This document shows positions 23,017-31,721 of a DNA stretch of 40,302 nt, in pieces (position 1 is the stretch's first letter; every line of letters starts with the position of its first letter). A program made the translations under genes and the position numbers. The stretch is from Candidatus Zixiibacteriota bacterium (GTDB lineage: Bacteria; Zixibacteria; MSB-5A5; DG-27). The notes below the pieces were generated by a model. It was given only the letters and a program-made list of their open reading frames with translations, was not told the origin of the DNA and searched no databases. Location: NCBI GenBank assembly GCA_030605835.1, contig JAUWHO010000042.1, positions 69,732 through 110,033 of the forward strand, given 5' to 3'.

Positions 23017-25188
23017 TCAATGCCCCAGAATTTCCATATTTGCGTACTTGACCATGATCTTCTTTTTCAGGTAACCTTCGAAGAGGACGGTCACGGTCAG
23101 ATTCTCGCCGGCGCCCTTCTTCTCGATGATTTTGCCGACCCCGAAGCTGTCGTGATAAACTCTGATTCCGATCTCGAGTAACTGTTCCGCCGCTGCATAC
23201 TTCTTTAGCTCCTGTTGAGAGTAGACCTCGGCAAGCCTTTCCGGCTTCTGCTCCTCCACCAGCTCTTGGGGAATCTCCTCCAAAAACTGCGACCTGAGAC
23301 TGCCAACGTCATCAAAGCGCCGACGACGAAAAGCATAAGAGAGAAACACCCGCTCCTTCGCACGGGTTAAGCCCACATAGAAAAGCCGCCTCTCCTCCTC
23401 CAACTCCTCGCGAGACTCCATACACCGGGACAGCGGGAAAAGCCCCTCCTCTAACCCGGTGATGAAAACCACCGGAAACTCTAAGCCCTTGGCGGAATGA
23501 AGGGTCATCAGGGTGACCTTGTCAGATTCGGGATCCCAGCGGTCGATGTCGGTCAAAAGTGAAACTTCCTCCAAGAAAGCCTCCAGAGTGGGAGTCTCGG
23601 ACCTCTCGGAAAACTCCTGCACTGCGGAGACGAGCTCCTTGACGTTGTCGATCCTGCTTTCAGCTTCTTCTCGGGGAAAAGCCTCCTCCAGGTGGTGAAG
23701 GTAATTTGTCTTCTCTATCACCTCCGAGGCCAACTTCTCGGGCAAAAGCTCCCCAGCTTTTTTCTTGAAGGATTCCGCCAATTTTCCGAAGTCGGCCAGC
23801 TTCTTCTTGACGTTCTGGGAGAGTTCCGGATTATCCTCCGAGAGTATCAGAGCCTCGTAAAAGGAGATCTTCTCACTATCAGCCCATTTCTGTAACTTGG
23901 ATATGGTCTGCGGCCCGATTCCCCGTTTGGGGACATTGATGATTCTTAAGAGGCTGACACTATCACTGGGATTGACAATCACTCGGAGATAAGCGAGAAC
24001 ATCTTTGATCTCCATCCTCTCGTAGAATCTGACGCCGCCCACGATCTCGTAAGGAATTCCGGTGCGCCTTAAAGCCTCCTCTAAGGAGCGCGACTGGGCG
24101 TTGGTGCGATAGAGAATCACAAAATCGGAGAGCGTCAAAAAATCGGTGCTGCGCAATCCGGAGAGCTTCTCCACTACTGCGATGGCCTCCCGGCTCTCAT
24201 CTTCAGTCGGCAGAATGGTGAGCTTCTCGCCGACCTCACCTTCAGTCCAGAGCTTTTTTGGGCTGCGACCGACATTTTTCACCACCACCGCGGAGGCCGC
24301 CGTAAGGATGGTCTGGGTGGAGCGGTAGTTCTGCTCCAACCTGACAACCTTAGCCCCCGGGAAGTCTTTCTCGAAGTTGAGGATATTAGAGATATCGGCG
24401 CCCCTCCAGCCGTAGATAGACTGATCGTCGTCCCCGACCACACAGAGGTTTTTGTGTTCCGCCGCCAGGAGGTTGACCAACACGTACTGGGCGTGATTGG
24501 TGTCCTGATACTCGTCCACCAGGATGTGCAGAAATCTCTGGCGGTATTTGTCCAAGATCTCCGAAAACTTCCTGAAAAGCTCCACCGCCTTCATTATAAG
24601 GTCATCGAAGTCGAGAGCGTTGGAGGCCAGCAACTCTTCCTGATATCTCTCGTAAACTCTGGCAACGTTTCTCTCGATCAGATTGGAGGCCGAGCTCTTG
24701 TATTCGTCCGGATAGATCAGGCGGTCCTTGGCGCGTGAGATTTTGACGGCACAAATCCCGGGAGCGGGATTGGCATCCTGCATGCCCAATTCCTTGTAGC
24801 ATCTCTTAATCAAAGAGAGACTGTCGTCCTGGTCGTAGATGCTGAAATTCTTTTTGTATCCCAACACTTCCCCGTCGAACCTCAAGATGCGGGCGCACAG
24901 AGAGTGAAAAGTGGAAACCCACAAGCCCTGGAACTGCCGACCCAGGAGCTTTTCCAGTCTCTGGTTCATCTCGCCGGCGGCTTTGTTCGTGAAGGTCACT
25001 GCCAGGATGTTGTAGGGATCAACTCTCAGTGTTTCTACCAGGTGTGCAATTCGATTGGTCAGGACCCTAGTTTTCCCGGAGCCTGCGCCGGCAAAGATCA
25101 GAAGCGGTCCCTGAGGATGTGTGACGGCCTCGTATTGGGCGGGATTCAGCTGATTCTTCAGATTCTGCGCGAAGTCTAGTTTATCCAT
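23017..25188 (-). CDS. pcrA: ATP-dependent DNA helicase PcrA/UvrD
   Basis: A full-length 723-residue superfamily 1A 3'-5' helicase. Motifs in order: Q-motif region LNPAQYEAV, Walker A GAGSGKT (34-40), Ia VTFTNKAAGEM, Walker B DEYQDT, motif III GDDDQSIYGWRGAD, motif IV LEQNYRST, motif V TLHSAKGLEFPVVF, and motif VI YVGLTRAKE. The C-terminus carries the Tudor-like PcrA/UvrD tail (GIRVYHDSFGVGKIIEKKG) that contacts RNA polymerase in relatives. It unwinds DNA in nucleotide excision and mismatch repair and clears replication blocks. No ribosome site precedes the ATG, and the promoter lies so close that the transcript may be leaderless. Confidence 0.95.
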   Translation of the reverse strand: MDKLDFAQNLKNQLNPAQYEAVTHPQGPLLIFAGAGSGKTRVLTNRIAHLVETLRVDPYNILAVTFTNKAAGEMNQRLEKLLGRQFQGLWVSTFHSLCARILRFDGEVLGYKKNFSIYDQDDSLSLIKRCYKELGMQDANPAPGICAVKISRAKDRLIYPDEYKSSASNLIERNVARVYERYQEELLASNALDFDDLIMKAVELFRKFSEILDKYRQRFLHILVDEYQDTNHAQYVLVNLLAAEHKNLCVVGDDDQSIYGWRGADISNILNFEKDFPGAKVVRLEQNYRSTQTILTAASAVVVKNVGRSPKKLWTEGEVGEKLTILPTEDESREAIAVVEKLSGLRSTDFLTLSDFVILYRTNAQSRSLEEALRRTGIPYEIVGGVRFYERMEIKDVLAYLRVIVNPSDSVSLLRIINVPKRGIGPQTISKLQKWADSEKISFYEALILSEDNPELSQNVKKKLADFGKLAESFKKKAGELLPEKLASEVIEKTNYLHHLEEAFPREEAESRIDNVKELVSAVQEFSERSETPTLEAFLEEVSLLTDIDRWDPESDKVTLMTLHSAKGLEFPVVFITGLEEGLFPLSRCMESREELEEERRLFYVGLTRAKERVFLSYAFRRRRFDDVGSLRSQFLEEIPQELVEEQKPERLAEVYSQQELKKYAAAEQLLEIGIRVYHDSFGVGKIIEKKGAGENLTVTVLFEGYLKKKIMVKYANMEILGH

Positions 25189-25197
25189 GCAGAAGCT

Positions 25198-25226
25198 CTA
25201 ATAAACTTCAAGGATGATTTTGTCAA
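25198..25226 (-). promoter_or_regulatory. Promoter of pcrA, placed for a near-leaderless transcript
   Basis: On the minus strand, TTGACA (25226-25221), 17 bases, TATTAG (25203-25198). Transcription would start about 25191, 2-4 bases before the ATG at 25188. Confidence 0.55.
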
Positions 25227-25324
25227 GAGGATTCGAACGCAGGCAACGCAGTGAGCTTAGAGGTGTCTACCCTGGTAATTGTAACGAGAGGGATTTTGTG
25301 TAAACTGTAATCAGAGGCTATGAC

Positions 25325-25387
25325 TCACAGCAGATGAAGCAGATGAAACGGAGCAGCATTTGCTTAATCTGTTTAATCTGGTGTGAA
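25325..25387. repeat. Inverted pair of the TTAATCTGCTGTGA motif
   Basis: CACAGCAGATGAAGCAGATGAA on the left and TTAATCTGTTTAATCTGGTGTGA on the right are related inverted copies of the motif that opens repeat blocks A and B. It lies directly after the beta-helix gene stop (minus strand). Confidence 0.5.
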
Positions 25388-25389
25388 AC

Positions 25390-27246
25390 TTACTTCACCA
25401 GCATCATCCTCCTGGTCTCGGTGAAATCACCGGCGGTCAACTTGTAGAAGTAAAGGCCGGAGGAGACCTCAGAAGCATCCCACACAACTGACTTGTACCC
25501 TATCTGCTGTTTGCTGTCTACTAATGTCGCCACCTTCTGCCCGAGGAGATTGCAAACCTCTAGCTTCACATGAGCATTAACCGGCAATTGGTAGTTAATC
25601 CTCGTGGTAGCGTTGAAGGGATTAGGATAATTCTGGAAGAGGGCATAATCAGCGGGAAGATTACCCTCTGCCCACTCCCCGGTCACACCTGTATACTCAC
25701 TCTTAGCGAAATAAAAATATGAGGAGTCTATTATGGTGCCGGGATACTGGCCAACATAAGCGACAAATACGTAGTCTCCTTCAGGTGCAACCTCAGGAAC
25801 ATGGCGACTGATCTGGTTCAGGCCGAGGCTATCAGTGGGAACCCTGACGTTATAGAGGTCCAATGGACCGTACCGCCCTATCTCCGGAGCGAAGAGATAA
25901 CTCCAAATGTCAACCCTGCCCGCTTGGCCGGAGAAATTGAAAACCCAACCATCGAACGACAGCTCTCCACCTTGACGAGGGATGACAATCGGGGTGTCAT
26001 GAGGATACAGCTCCACAATCCCCACGACATCCTGATTGAAGTAGAAAGCACCCATATCGGAGCGTGTCCCGTCTGGGTCAAGCGAATCGGGCACACCAGC
26101 GTCAATGCAAGGGGAATGCCACCTGAGTTGGAAATCTTCTCTCTCCGGACCGACAAAAATAGGGTCAGCATCAATGTTGCCCTCTCCCGGCCAACCTCCT
26201 TCAACATCGCAATACGTGACAGTTGCACCACTGCCCTCCCACATACGGATCTGGAAACGACGATTTCCCCATACGATGCTATTTGTTACTGTGACAGAGG
26301 AATACCAACAGAGAATGCCGTCATCGGAGTTAGCACTTATGGTACTGCTTACAACCGTTGGCGCGGAGTAGTCGACACAGTAAATGCCCACGTTACTGTT
26401 GTGGCTGATGACATTATTCGTGATGAGCGGGTAGGCCCCCCAGCACATAATCCCACCACCACCTCCGCGCGCCGAGTTGGCCTTGATTACATTCGCAATT
26501 ATCACTGGACTTGAGTACTCACAGTAGATCCCGCCGCCATGCGAGCTGGCAGAGTTGCCGACGATTATGTTTCCAGTGATCGTCCCGCCACAGGAGGAAA
26601 TCCCACCGCCGGAACTGCCCCGATTGTCGCTGATGATGTTGTTCTCTATCACAGCGCCAGCACTCCCACCTGCGATTGCGCCCCCGCCCATGGAGGCTGT
26701 ATTCCCTGTAATGGTATTACAGCGTATTGTCGGAGCGGAGTGCGAGCAAAAAACCGCACCGCCTGGTCCCCAGTGATCCGCGGCTGAGTTGCGTCTGATG
26801 TTGCTGTGGGTTATGGTTGGGCTTGAGTAATAGCAGTAGACTGCGCCACCACATGCATCCGGGTCCGGCCATTCTCCACTGGCTTTTCCATATTCTAACC
26901 GACAATAGCTTATCTGGGAGTTACTATCGGCATAGATGAAGCGTATCCCGTGCCAGCCGGTAGCAGTGTCCTCAGTCGTGAAGAAAATGGAATCCGTCTC
27001 TGTCCCAATTGCCAGAAGCATCGCGAGGCTGTCGACGATGAACTTGTAGTGCCCTTTGAAATCGACCAGAATCCCCGGCTCAATCACCAGAGTTGAACCC
27101 GATGGCACCCGAACCTCTCCGATAACATTATAAGGGCTATTCTCCCTCGTCCAGGTGCCCCAGACATCGCCTTCGACGTCGGTAGCATTAGCAGTCAACG
27201 GAAGGAACACGACTGCTGCCAAAAGAGTTGCCAAAAAAGCGCGCAT
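25390..27246 (-). CDS. Secreted right-handed parallel beta-helix protein with type IX-type sorting domain
   Basis: 618 residues. A signal peptide (MRAFLATLLAAVVFLPLTANA) is followed by a strand-rich start (VPSGSTLVIEPGILVDF), then about ten parallel beta-helix coils (about 100-350) with repeated 'GGGI..YSSP.I..N.I..N.A' turns, as in pectate-lyase-like and autotransporter-like folds. Next come an Ig-like domain (IVIPRQGGELSF) related to the one before the tail of the C25 peptidase, and a sorting tail (NYPNPFN, CNLLGQKVATLV, SGLYFYKL, RRMMLVK) almost identical to that peptidase's. Such proteins may bind or cleave polysaccharide, or be adhesins; no catalytic residues can be assigned. GAGGGGG 5 bases upstream supports the ATG. 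Confidence 0.9.
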   Translation of the reverse strand: MRAFLATLLAAVVFLPLTANATDVEGDVWGTWTRENSPYNVIGEVRVPSGSTLVIEPGILVDFKGHYKFIVDSLAMLLAIGTETDSIFFTTEDTATGWHGIRFIYADSNSQISYCRLEYGKASGEWPDPDACGGAVYCYYSSPTITHSNIRRNSAADHWGPGGAVFCSHSAPTIRCNTITGNTASMGGGAIAGGSAGAVIENNIISDNRGSSGGGISSCGGTITGNIIVGNSASSHGGGIYCEYSSPVIIANVIKANSARGGGGGIMCWGAYPLITNNVISHNSNVGIYCVDYSAPTVVSSTISANSDDGILCWYSSVTVTNSIVWGNRRFQIRMWEGSGATVTYCDVEGGWPGEGNIDADPIFVGPEREDFQLRWHSPCIDAGVPDSLDPDGTRSDMGAFYFNQDVVGIVELYPHDTPIVIPRQGGELSFDGWVFNFSGQAGRVDIWSYLFAPEIGRYGPLDLYNVRVPTDSLGLNQISRHVPEVAPEGDYVFVAYVGQYPGTIIDSSYFYFAKSEYTGVTGEWAEGNLPADYALFQNYPNPFNATTRINYQLPVNAHVKLEVCNLLGQKVATLVDSKQQIGYKSVVWDASEVSSGLYFYKLTAGDFTETRRMMLVK

Positions 27247-27303
27247 CGCTACCCCCTCGCTTTACATCTACATAGCCTAATGACTACACGTCCTTCAAAA
27301 GTA

Positions 27304-27331
27304 ATTATAGCTTGTATTGACAGGATGTCAA
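27304..27331 (-). promoter_or_regulatory. Consensus sigma-70 promoter of the beta-helix gene
   Basis: On the minus strand, TTGACA (27331-27326), 16 bases, TATAAT (27309-27304). Both hexamers match the E. coli consensus exactly. It lies 57 bases before the ATG. Confidence 0.8.
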
Positions 27332-27439
27332 GAGAAAACGGAGAGGGACAAGCCCCCCCTGTGGGCTTATGGTTGCTTCAGGAGAACCCCGTGGCAGAGG
27401 GCACTGGACTACCTCTCGGTGAGGGCGGAGTAGGAAGTG

Positions 27440-28192
27440 TCAATAAAGATAGATCGTTCCAATCTTGAGCAACCCCTGATTGAGCTTTATCTCCTGGTCA
27501 TCCCCGAGGTAGAAATCCATTCTCGCCTTGGACAACAGGTACTCACCCTGGACTATCAATCCCCAGCGGGGCGAGAACTTATAGACTCCACCAGCGACAA
27601 ATCCGGCTCCGAAGGCTATCTTGGTTCGGCGGGCACTGCTGCCGCCATAAGGGTAACCGTCTACCGCCACATCTATAAGCTCATCAAGGTAAAACGATGC
27701 GAGTCCGATTCCAGCCCCCAAGAAGGGCCAGAAGCGTGTCTCCACCTTGAGGGTCGGATTCAAAAGGAAGTTCAGCCCGAATGTAGCTCCCCCAAACCTC
27801 AGCTCCTGACGGTGGCTGACAGTGTCACCTCGGTCATTGACATAATTGAAACTCGCCTCGGTCTGGAAAGAATAGATGTTGACGCCAAACTGATAGCTGA
27901 AGTGCCGGGAGAGCGAAGCGCAAACCCCTAGACCCAAACAGAAGTTGGGACCGAAATCCTCAATCCGATCCGAAGAGCCCCAGGAGGCGAAGGTGTCATT
28001 CAGCCTGTCAGTGTAAGAGGAGACCGAAGGGCCGGCAATTGCCCCCAATTGGACCGTGACGTAGCGGAACTTCCCGGCTGCCGGAGATCGGCCCACCTCC
28101 GGGCGAGAGCGCCTCTGCCCGTAAGTCGGCTCAACCAACAGGAGCAGGAGAAGAAAAAGGCTCAAGTGGTTTCTTAAAGCAATTCCATGCAC
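27440..28192 (-). CDS. Outer-membrane beta-barrel protein
   Basis: 250 residues with a signal peptide (LSLFLLLLLLVEPTYGQ) and a mature chain of alternating amphipathic strands separated by short turns and loops (FRYVTVQLGAIAGPSV, FSYQFGVNIYSFQ, ATFGLNFLLNP, WPFLGAGIGLASFYL, KIAFGAGFVAGGVYKF, WGLIVQGEYLL), ending in an aromatic residue (TIYLY) as expected for BAM-dependent barrels. The size suggests 8-10 strands, like OmpA/OmpW-type small barrels. It is the last gene of the TIGR03960-PASTA-barrel unit, 15 bases after the PASTA gene. Cargo or role is unknown. Confidence 0.75.
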   Translation of the reverse strand: MHGIALRNHLSLFLLLLLLVEPTYGQRRSRPEVGRSPAAGKFRYVTVQLGAIAGPSVSSYTDRLNDTFASWGSSDRIEDFGPNFCLGLGVCASLSRHFSYQFGVNIYSFQTEASFNYVNDRGDTVSHRQELRFGGATFGLNFLLNPTLKVETRFWPFLGAGIGLASFYLDELIDVAVDGYPYGGSSARRTKIAFGAGFVAGGVYKFSPRWGLIVQGEYLLSKARMDFYLGDDQEIKLNQGLLKIGTIYLY

Positions 28193-28207
28193 GTCACGTC
28201 TCTCTTT

Positions 28208-28987
28208 CTATTCGGTCACGCTCACCACGAAATCGATCTCGGTACCGTCATCGACCTCTATCCCCGGAATCAGAGATTGTGAGATTATGGTTTCGGGGAG
28301 AAATCTATCCTCCACCCGATAGGTTATGTGCCTGATTACAAGCCCCAACGTTTCAACCAACTTCAGACCTCGCTCCAGATCTTTGCCCACGAAATCCAGC
28401 ACCAGAATAGTCCCGGTGTCGCTCTTGCGATTGACCACCAGGGAGACCTCGCTCTTCAAGTCCATCAGAGTTCCAGCGGGAGGCTGGGTCTCAATTACCA
28501 CCCCCTCCGGCAAAGAATCATCCCAGGAGCTGAGAATCATTCCCTGAGCCAATCCCTTCTCCTGCAGGATCAGCTGTGCCTGCCTGAGCGCCAGCCCTCG
28601 CACTTCCGGGACCTCGGTAGTGGCTCTCCCCCGACTCACGATCACCTTTATGGTGCGTCCGGCCTTCGACACCGTCCCCGGCTCCGGAGATTGAAAGAGG
28701 ACTTTTCCCATCGGCTTGTCGGGGCTGTATTCCTGGCCCGTGACCGCAAAGCCAAACCCTAAGTCTCTGACCCTGCGTTGGGCCGCCTCTCGCGATAGGC
28801 CAACCACGGTGGGGACAACTTCCTCTTTGCGGTGTCTGGTGATCGCCGGCATTATGAGGTTATCCAGGACGAGCACAACGATGAGAACTGAGACGCAGGC
28901 GACGGGGAGAAGAATGACCCATTTCATAAGAGGCCTTCCACCGGTTGCTTTGGCCCTTCTCCGAGATTTCGTGTATCTGTAAGACAT
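28208..28987 (-). CDS. Membrane-anchored PASTA-domain protein
   Basis: 259 residues: a basic cytoplasmic start (YRYTKSRRRAKATGG), one transmembrane helix (WVILLPVACVSVLIVVLVLDNLI), then three PASTA domains, recognisable by VPTVVGLSREAAQRRVRDLG, VPEVRGLALRQAQLILQEKG and VLDFVGKDLERGLKLVETLG, each followed by a 'Q-S/P-x-P-G' turn and a strand. PASTA domains bind muropeptides or beta-lactams in kinases and penicillin-binding proteins, but no kinase or transpeptidase domain is fused here. It starts 4 bases after the radical SAM gene stop, so it is co-transcribed. A cell-envelope sensing or scaffolding role is inferred. Confidence 0.85.
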   Translation of the reverse strand: MSYRYTKSRRRAKATGGRPLMKWVILLPVACVSVLIVVLVLDNLIMPAITRHRKEEVVPTVVGLSREAAQRRVRDLGFGFAVTGQEYSPDKPMGKVLFQSPEPGTVSKAGRTIKVIVSRGRATTEVPEVRGLALRQAQLILQEKGLAQGMILSSWDDSLPEGVVIETQPPAGTLMDLKSEVSLVVNRKSDTGTILVLDFVGKDLERGLKLVETLGLVIRHITYRVEDRFLPETIISQSLIPGIEVDDGTEIDFVVSVTE

Positions 28988-28991
28988 CTCT

Positions 28992-31559
28992 TCAGCTCAC
29001 CTCAAACGGGGTGAAGAATCTCTGACCTCTTCTCACAAAGAGTCCGGTGCGACAAACCTCCGAGAGTAGAACCTCCTCCGAGCTCATTTTTAAGCCGTCG
29101 GAGAGGATCTCCTGAACTCTGAGATAACCGCCCTCCCCAAGAGCGAGAGTCATATTGAGAAGGGTTCCGCTCTCCACTTTCAACGCCTCCAGAGTGAAAA
29201 TATGAGGACGCCCCTCAATCTCTTCCACCTTCTCCTTTCTAGTCCTCTTCACCTGCAGACTTTCGGAATTCAGAATCGACTCGGTTTTCTTCAGGGCAAC
29301 CTCCAAAGGAAAAGAGGTCTTCACCTGATAGCTGGCGGCATTGATGATCTTGCTCAGTGATTCGGCCCCGCTCCAGAGGAGATGGAATTCCTCCACCGAA
29401 AATCCGGGAGGCAAAGCCTGATTGAGACGCTCGAATATTTTCGGTTCGTAAGGAGCGGTCAACTGTATATCCAGGTATTCGGCCTCGGAGCTGAACCCCA
29501 GAGCCAGGGGGGGACCGTACGCAACTCTCTGGTGAGGGTGAAATCCATGAGAGTATGCCACCGGGATATCGGCACGTCTGATGGCTCTCTCGAAGACCCG
29601 CATGTTCTCCAGATGGGCGGTGTATTTAGCTTCCTCTCCCTTCGACCATTTCACCCGCAGTAAGCTCCGGGGGACACTTTGAGAATGGACCGGGCTCTTT
29701 CTCTTTCGAGACCTTCCGTAGGAGGAACTCGCCGGCACTTGAGATTCCGCCAGGCCAGAGTCTAAATCGGAAGCCGAGGCCTTTCGGTGACCGATTCTGA
29801 GAGGGACACCTTTGTGAGACTTCTCTCTCTCCTCCTTCAGGAAATCAGGCGGAACCCCCTTGTCGATATGTTGCCACGGTAAAGGCTCCTCCGGGCAACG
29901 GGACGAGGTGTAAACGTTTGGGTCTATCCCCACTTGCTCGAAAGCCCTCTTCCAGAACTCGTAGTTGAAGTGCTCGCTCCAGCTATCGAGCCTGGCTCCA
30001 TTCCGGAAGGCAGACTCTATCACCCTGCCGAGCCTTCTATCTCCTCTGGATAGAACCCCCTCGAGAAAGGAGATCCGGGCATCCCGGAATTTGACCTCTA
30101 AGTTGCGCAACCGAAGCCTGCTGTGCAGAAATCGATTCTTTTCATCGATCTTCTCAACCGACGCTTGAGCCTCCCACTGGAAGGGAGTGTGAGGCTTGGG
30201 GGTGAAGGGAGAGATGGTGACGTTGACGCGGTTTCGACCTCTGTATCTTTTGCCGCAATCGACAACCTTTCGAACCAGATCCACAATTCCCAGGAGGTCA
30301 TCTTCACTCTCGGTGGGGAGTCCGATCATGAAATAGAGTTTAACCAGGTTCCAACCGCTGCGGTAAGCAATCTCCACCGAGGAAAGCAGGTCCTCTTCGG
30401 TCACCTCCTTGTTTATGACCCCGCGCAGCCTCTCAGTTCCGGCTTCGGGAGCAAAGGTCAATCCGGTCTTCTTGCGTTTGGAGAGAGACTCCGCCAGCCG
30501 TGGAGAGAAAGTCCCCGGGGGCATCGAGGGCAGGGAGATGGAGACCTGTTGTGGAGACGCAATCTGTGTCAGTCTATCAACAAGTTCCTCCAATCTGCTG
30601 TAATCGGTGACGGAAAGAGAAAGAAGCGAGAGCTCCTCCCAACCGCAGGATCTGATGCCCGATTGAGCTTCTGAGACGATATCCTCCAACGGCCGCTCCC
30701 TTTTGGGACGATAAGTGTAGCCCGCCTGACAGAAGCGACAGCCCCGAACGCAACCTCGCATTATCTCAATCGTCAACCGGTCGTGCACCGTCTCCACGAA
30801 AGGGACAAGAGGTTTTTCAGGATAGTATTCGCTTCTAAGCTTGGACACCGTGCGGAATCTGACCTTCTGCGGCAAATCTAAAACCAGGGGGATTAGCTCC
30901 TTGAAACTGCCGTTGGAATACCTCGCTTCGTAAAAGGAGGGGATATAGACGCCGGGAATGTTAGAGAGATTCAAAAGGGTTTCGCGCCGGTTTAGCCCCT
31001 TCTCCTTTGCGGATTTGACCGTATCAATTATCTCGGTCACAGCCTCCTCACCATCTCCGATGACAAATAGGTCGAAGAAGTCAGCCATCGGTTCCGGGTT
31101 GGCGACCGAGCCTCCACCGGCGATGACCAGCGGGTGAGTTTCGTCTCGCTCTGAAGCTCTCAGAGGAATACCCGACAGATCCAGGAGGTTTAACGCCCCG
31201 GTGTAGTTCAGTTCATAGGTGAGCGAGATCCCCACGATGTCAAATTCCCGCAAGAGGGTACGAGACTCCAGCGAGAAAAGCGGAATCTTTTTGTCTCGGA
31301 GGATTTTCTCGCAGTCCGGGTGAGGACAGAAAACCCGTTCGCATAAAGCCTCCGGGTGCTGATTGATTATATGATAGAGAATTGAGAGCCCAAGATAGGA
31401 CATCCCGATCTCATAGACGTCGGGAAAGGTCAGAGCGAATTTGATCTTCCCGGAGTGGTCTTTCTTTATAGCGTGGAGCTCGTTTCCTATATAGCGCCCC
31501 GGCTTCTCGACGAAGGGGAGGAGCTCCTTTTCTATTCTATGACCGATTACGGCTTCCAA
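28992..31559 (-). CDS. TIGR03960-type radical SAM protein fused to DUF2344
   Basis: 855 residues from TTG 31559. The N-terminus carries the family opening KPGRYIGNELHAIKK and FPDVYEIGMSYLGL, then a B12-binding-like region (VGISLTYELNYTGAL, VIAGGGSVANPEP). The radical SAM motif C270-X3-C274-X2-C277 lies in MRGCVRGCRFCQAG, with the GLTFAPEAGTERLRG and LVKLYFMIGLPTE motifs after it. A basic linker leads to a DUF2344 domain (RVKWSKGEEAKYTAHLE, YSHGFHPHQRVAYGPPLALG). The fused pair is common in anaerobic and candidate-phylum genomes; its substrate is not established to my knowledge, though tRNA modification is suspected. GAGAGGG precedes the TTG by 5 bases; an in-frame start at 31652 would lie upstream of the promoter. 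Confidence 0.88.
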   Translation of the reverse strand: MEAVIGHRIEKELLPFVEKPGRYIGNELHAIKKDHSGKIKFALTFPDVYEIGMSYLGLSILYHIINQHPEALCERVFCPHPDCEKILRDKKIPLFSLESRTLLREFDIVGISLTYELNYTGALNLLDLSGIPLRASERDETHPLVIAGGGSVANPEPMADFFDLFVIGDGEEAVTEIIDTVKSAKEKGLNRRETLLNLSNIPGVYIPSFYEARYSNGSFKELIPLVLDLPQKVRFRTVSKLRSEYYPEKPLVPFVETVHDRLTIEIMRGCVRGCRFCQAGYTYRPKRERPLEDIVSEAQSGIRSCGWEELSLLSLSVTDYSRLEELVDRLTQIASPQQVSISLPSMPPGTFSPRLAESLSKRKKTGLTFAPEAGTERLRGVINKEVTEEDLLSSVEIAYRSGWNLVKLYFMIGLPTESEDDLLGIVDLVRKVVDCGKRYRGRNRVNVTISPFTPKPHTPFQWEAQASVEKIDEKNRFLHSRLRLRNLEVKFRDARISFLEGVLSRGDRRLGRVIESAFRNGARLDSWSEHFNYEFWKRAFEQVGIDPNVYTSSRCPEEPLPWQHIDKGVPPDFLKEEREKSHKGVPLRIGHRKASASDLDSGLAESQVPASSSYGRSRKRKSPVHSQSVPRSLLRVKWSKGEEAKYTAHLENMRVFERAIRRADIPVAYSHGFHPHQRVAYGPPLALGFSSEAEYLDIQLTAPYEPKIFERLNQALPPGFSVEEFHLLWSGAESLSKIINAASYQVKTSFPLEVALKKTESILNSESLQVKRTRKEKVEEIEGRPHIFTLEALKVESGTLLNMTLALGEGGYLRVQEILSDGLKMSSEEVLLSEVCRTGLFVRRGQRFFTPFEVS

Positions 31560-31605
31560 GTCTGCCCTCTCAAACGAAAAATACCACCTTGCCCACCGAT
31601 TTGTG

Positions 31606-31634
31606 AAAATAATAGCTCCTCTGAGCGTAGTCAA
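31606..31634 (-). promoter_or_regulatory. Promoter of the radical SAM-PASTA-barrel operon
   Basis: On the minus strand, TTGACT (31634-31629), 17 bases, TATTTT (31611-31606). It predicts a transcript starting near 31599, about 40 bases before TTG 31559. Confidence 0.5.
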
Positions 31635-31721
31635 ATGAAACCTCGACAACAACCGTATCGTTGCGCTGTGAAGCGCGGCCCATTCGGTATCGGAGACACC
31701 CTCAGTTGCGTCAAGACCGAA

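Noticed and set aside
25381-25399. TGTGAA...TTCACC resembling a Rex site
   Set aside because: The spacing and arms differ from the Rex consensus and it lies at the 3' end of a gene.
27340-27436. Terminator for the barrel operon (AAGCCC/GGGCTT stem)
   Set aside because: The stem is short and the T tract is too far away to call it.
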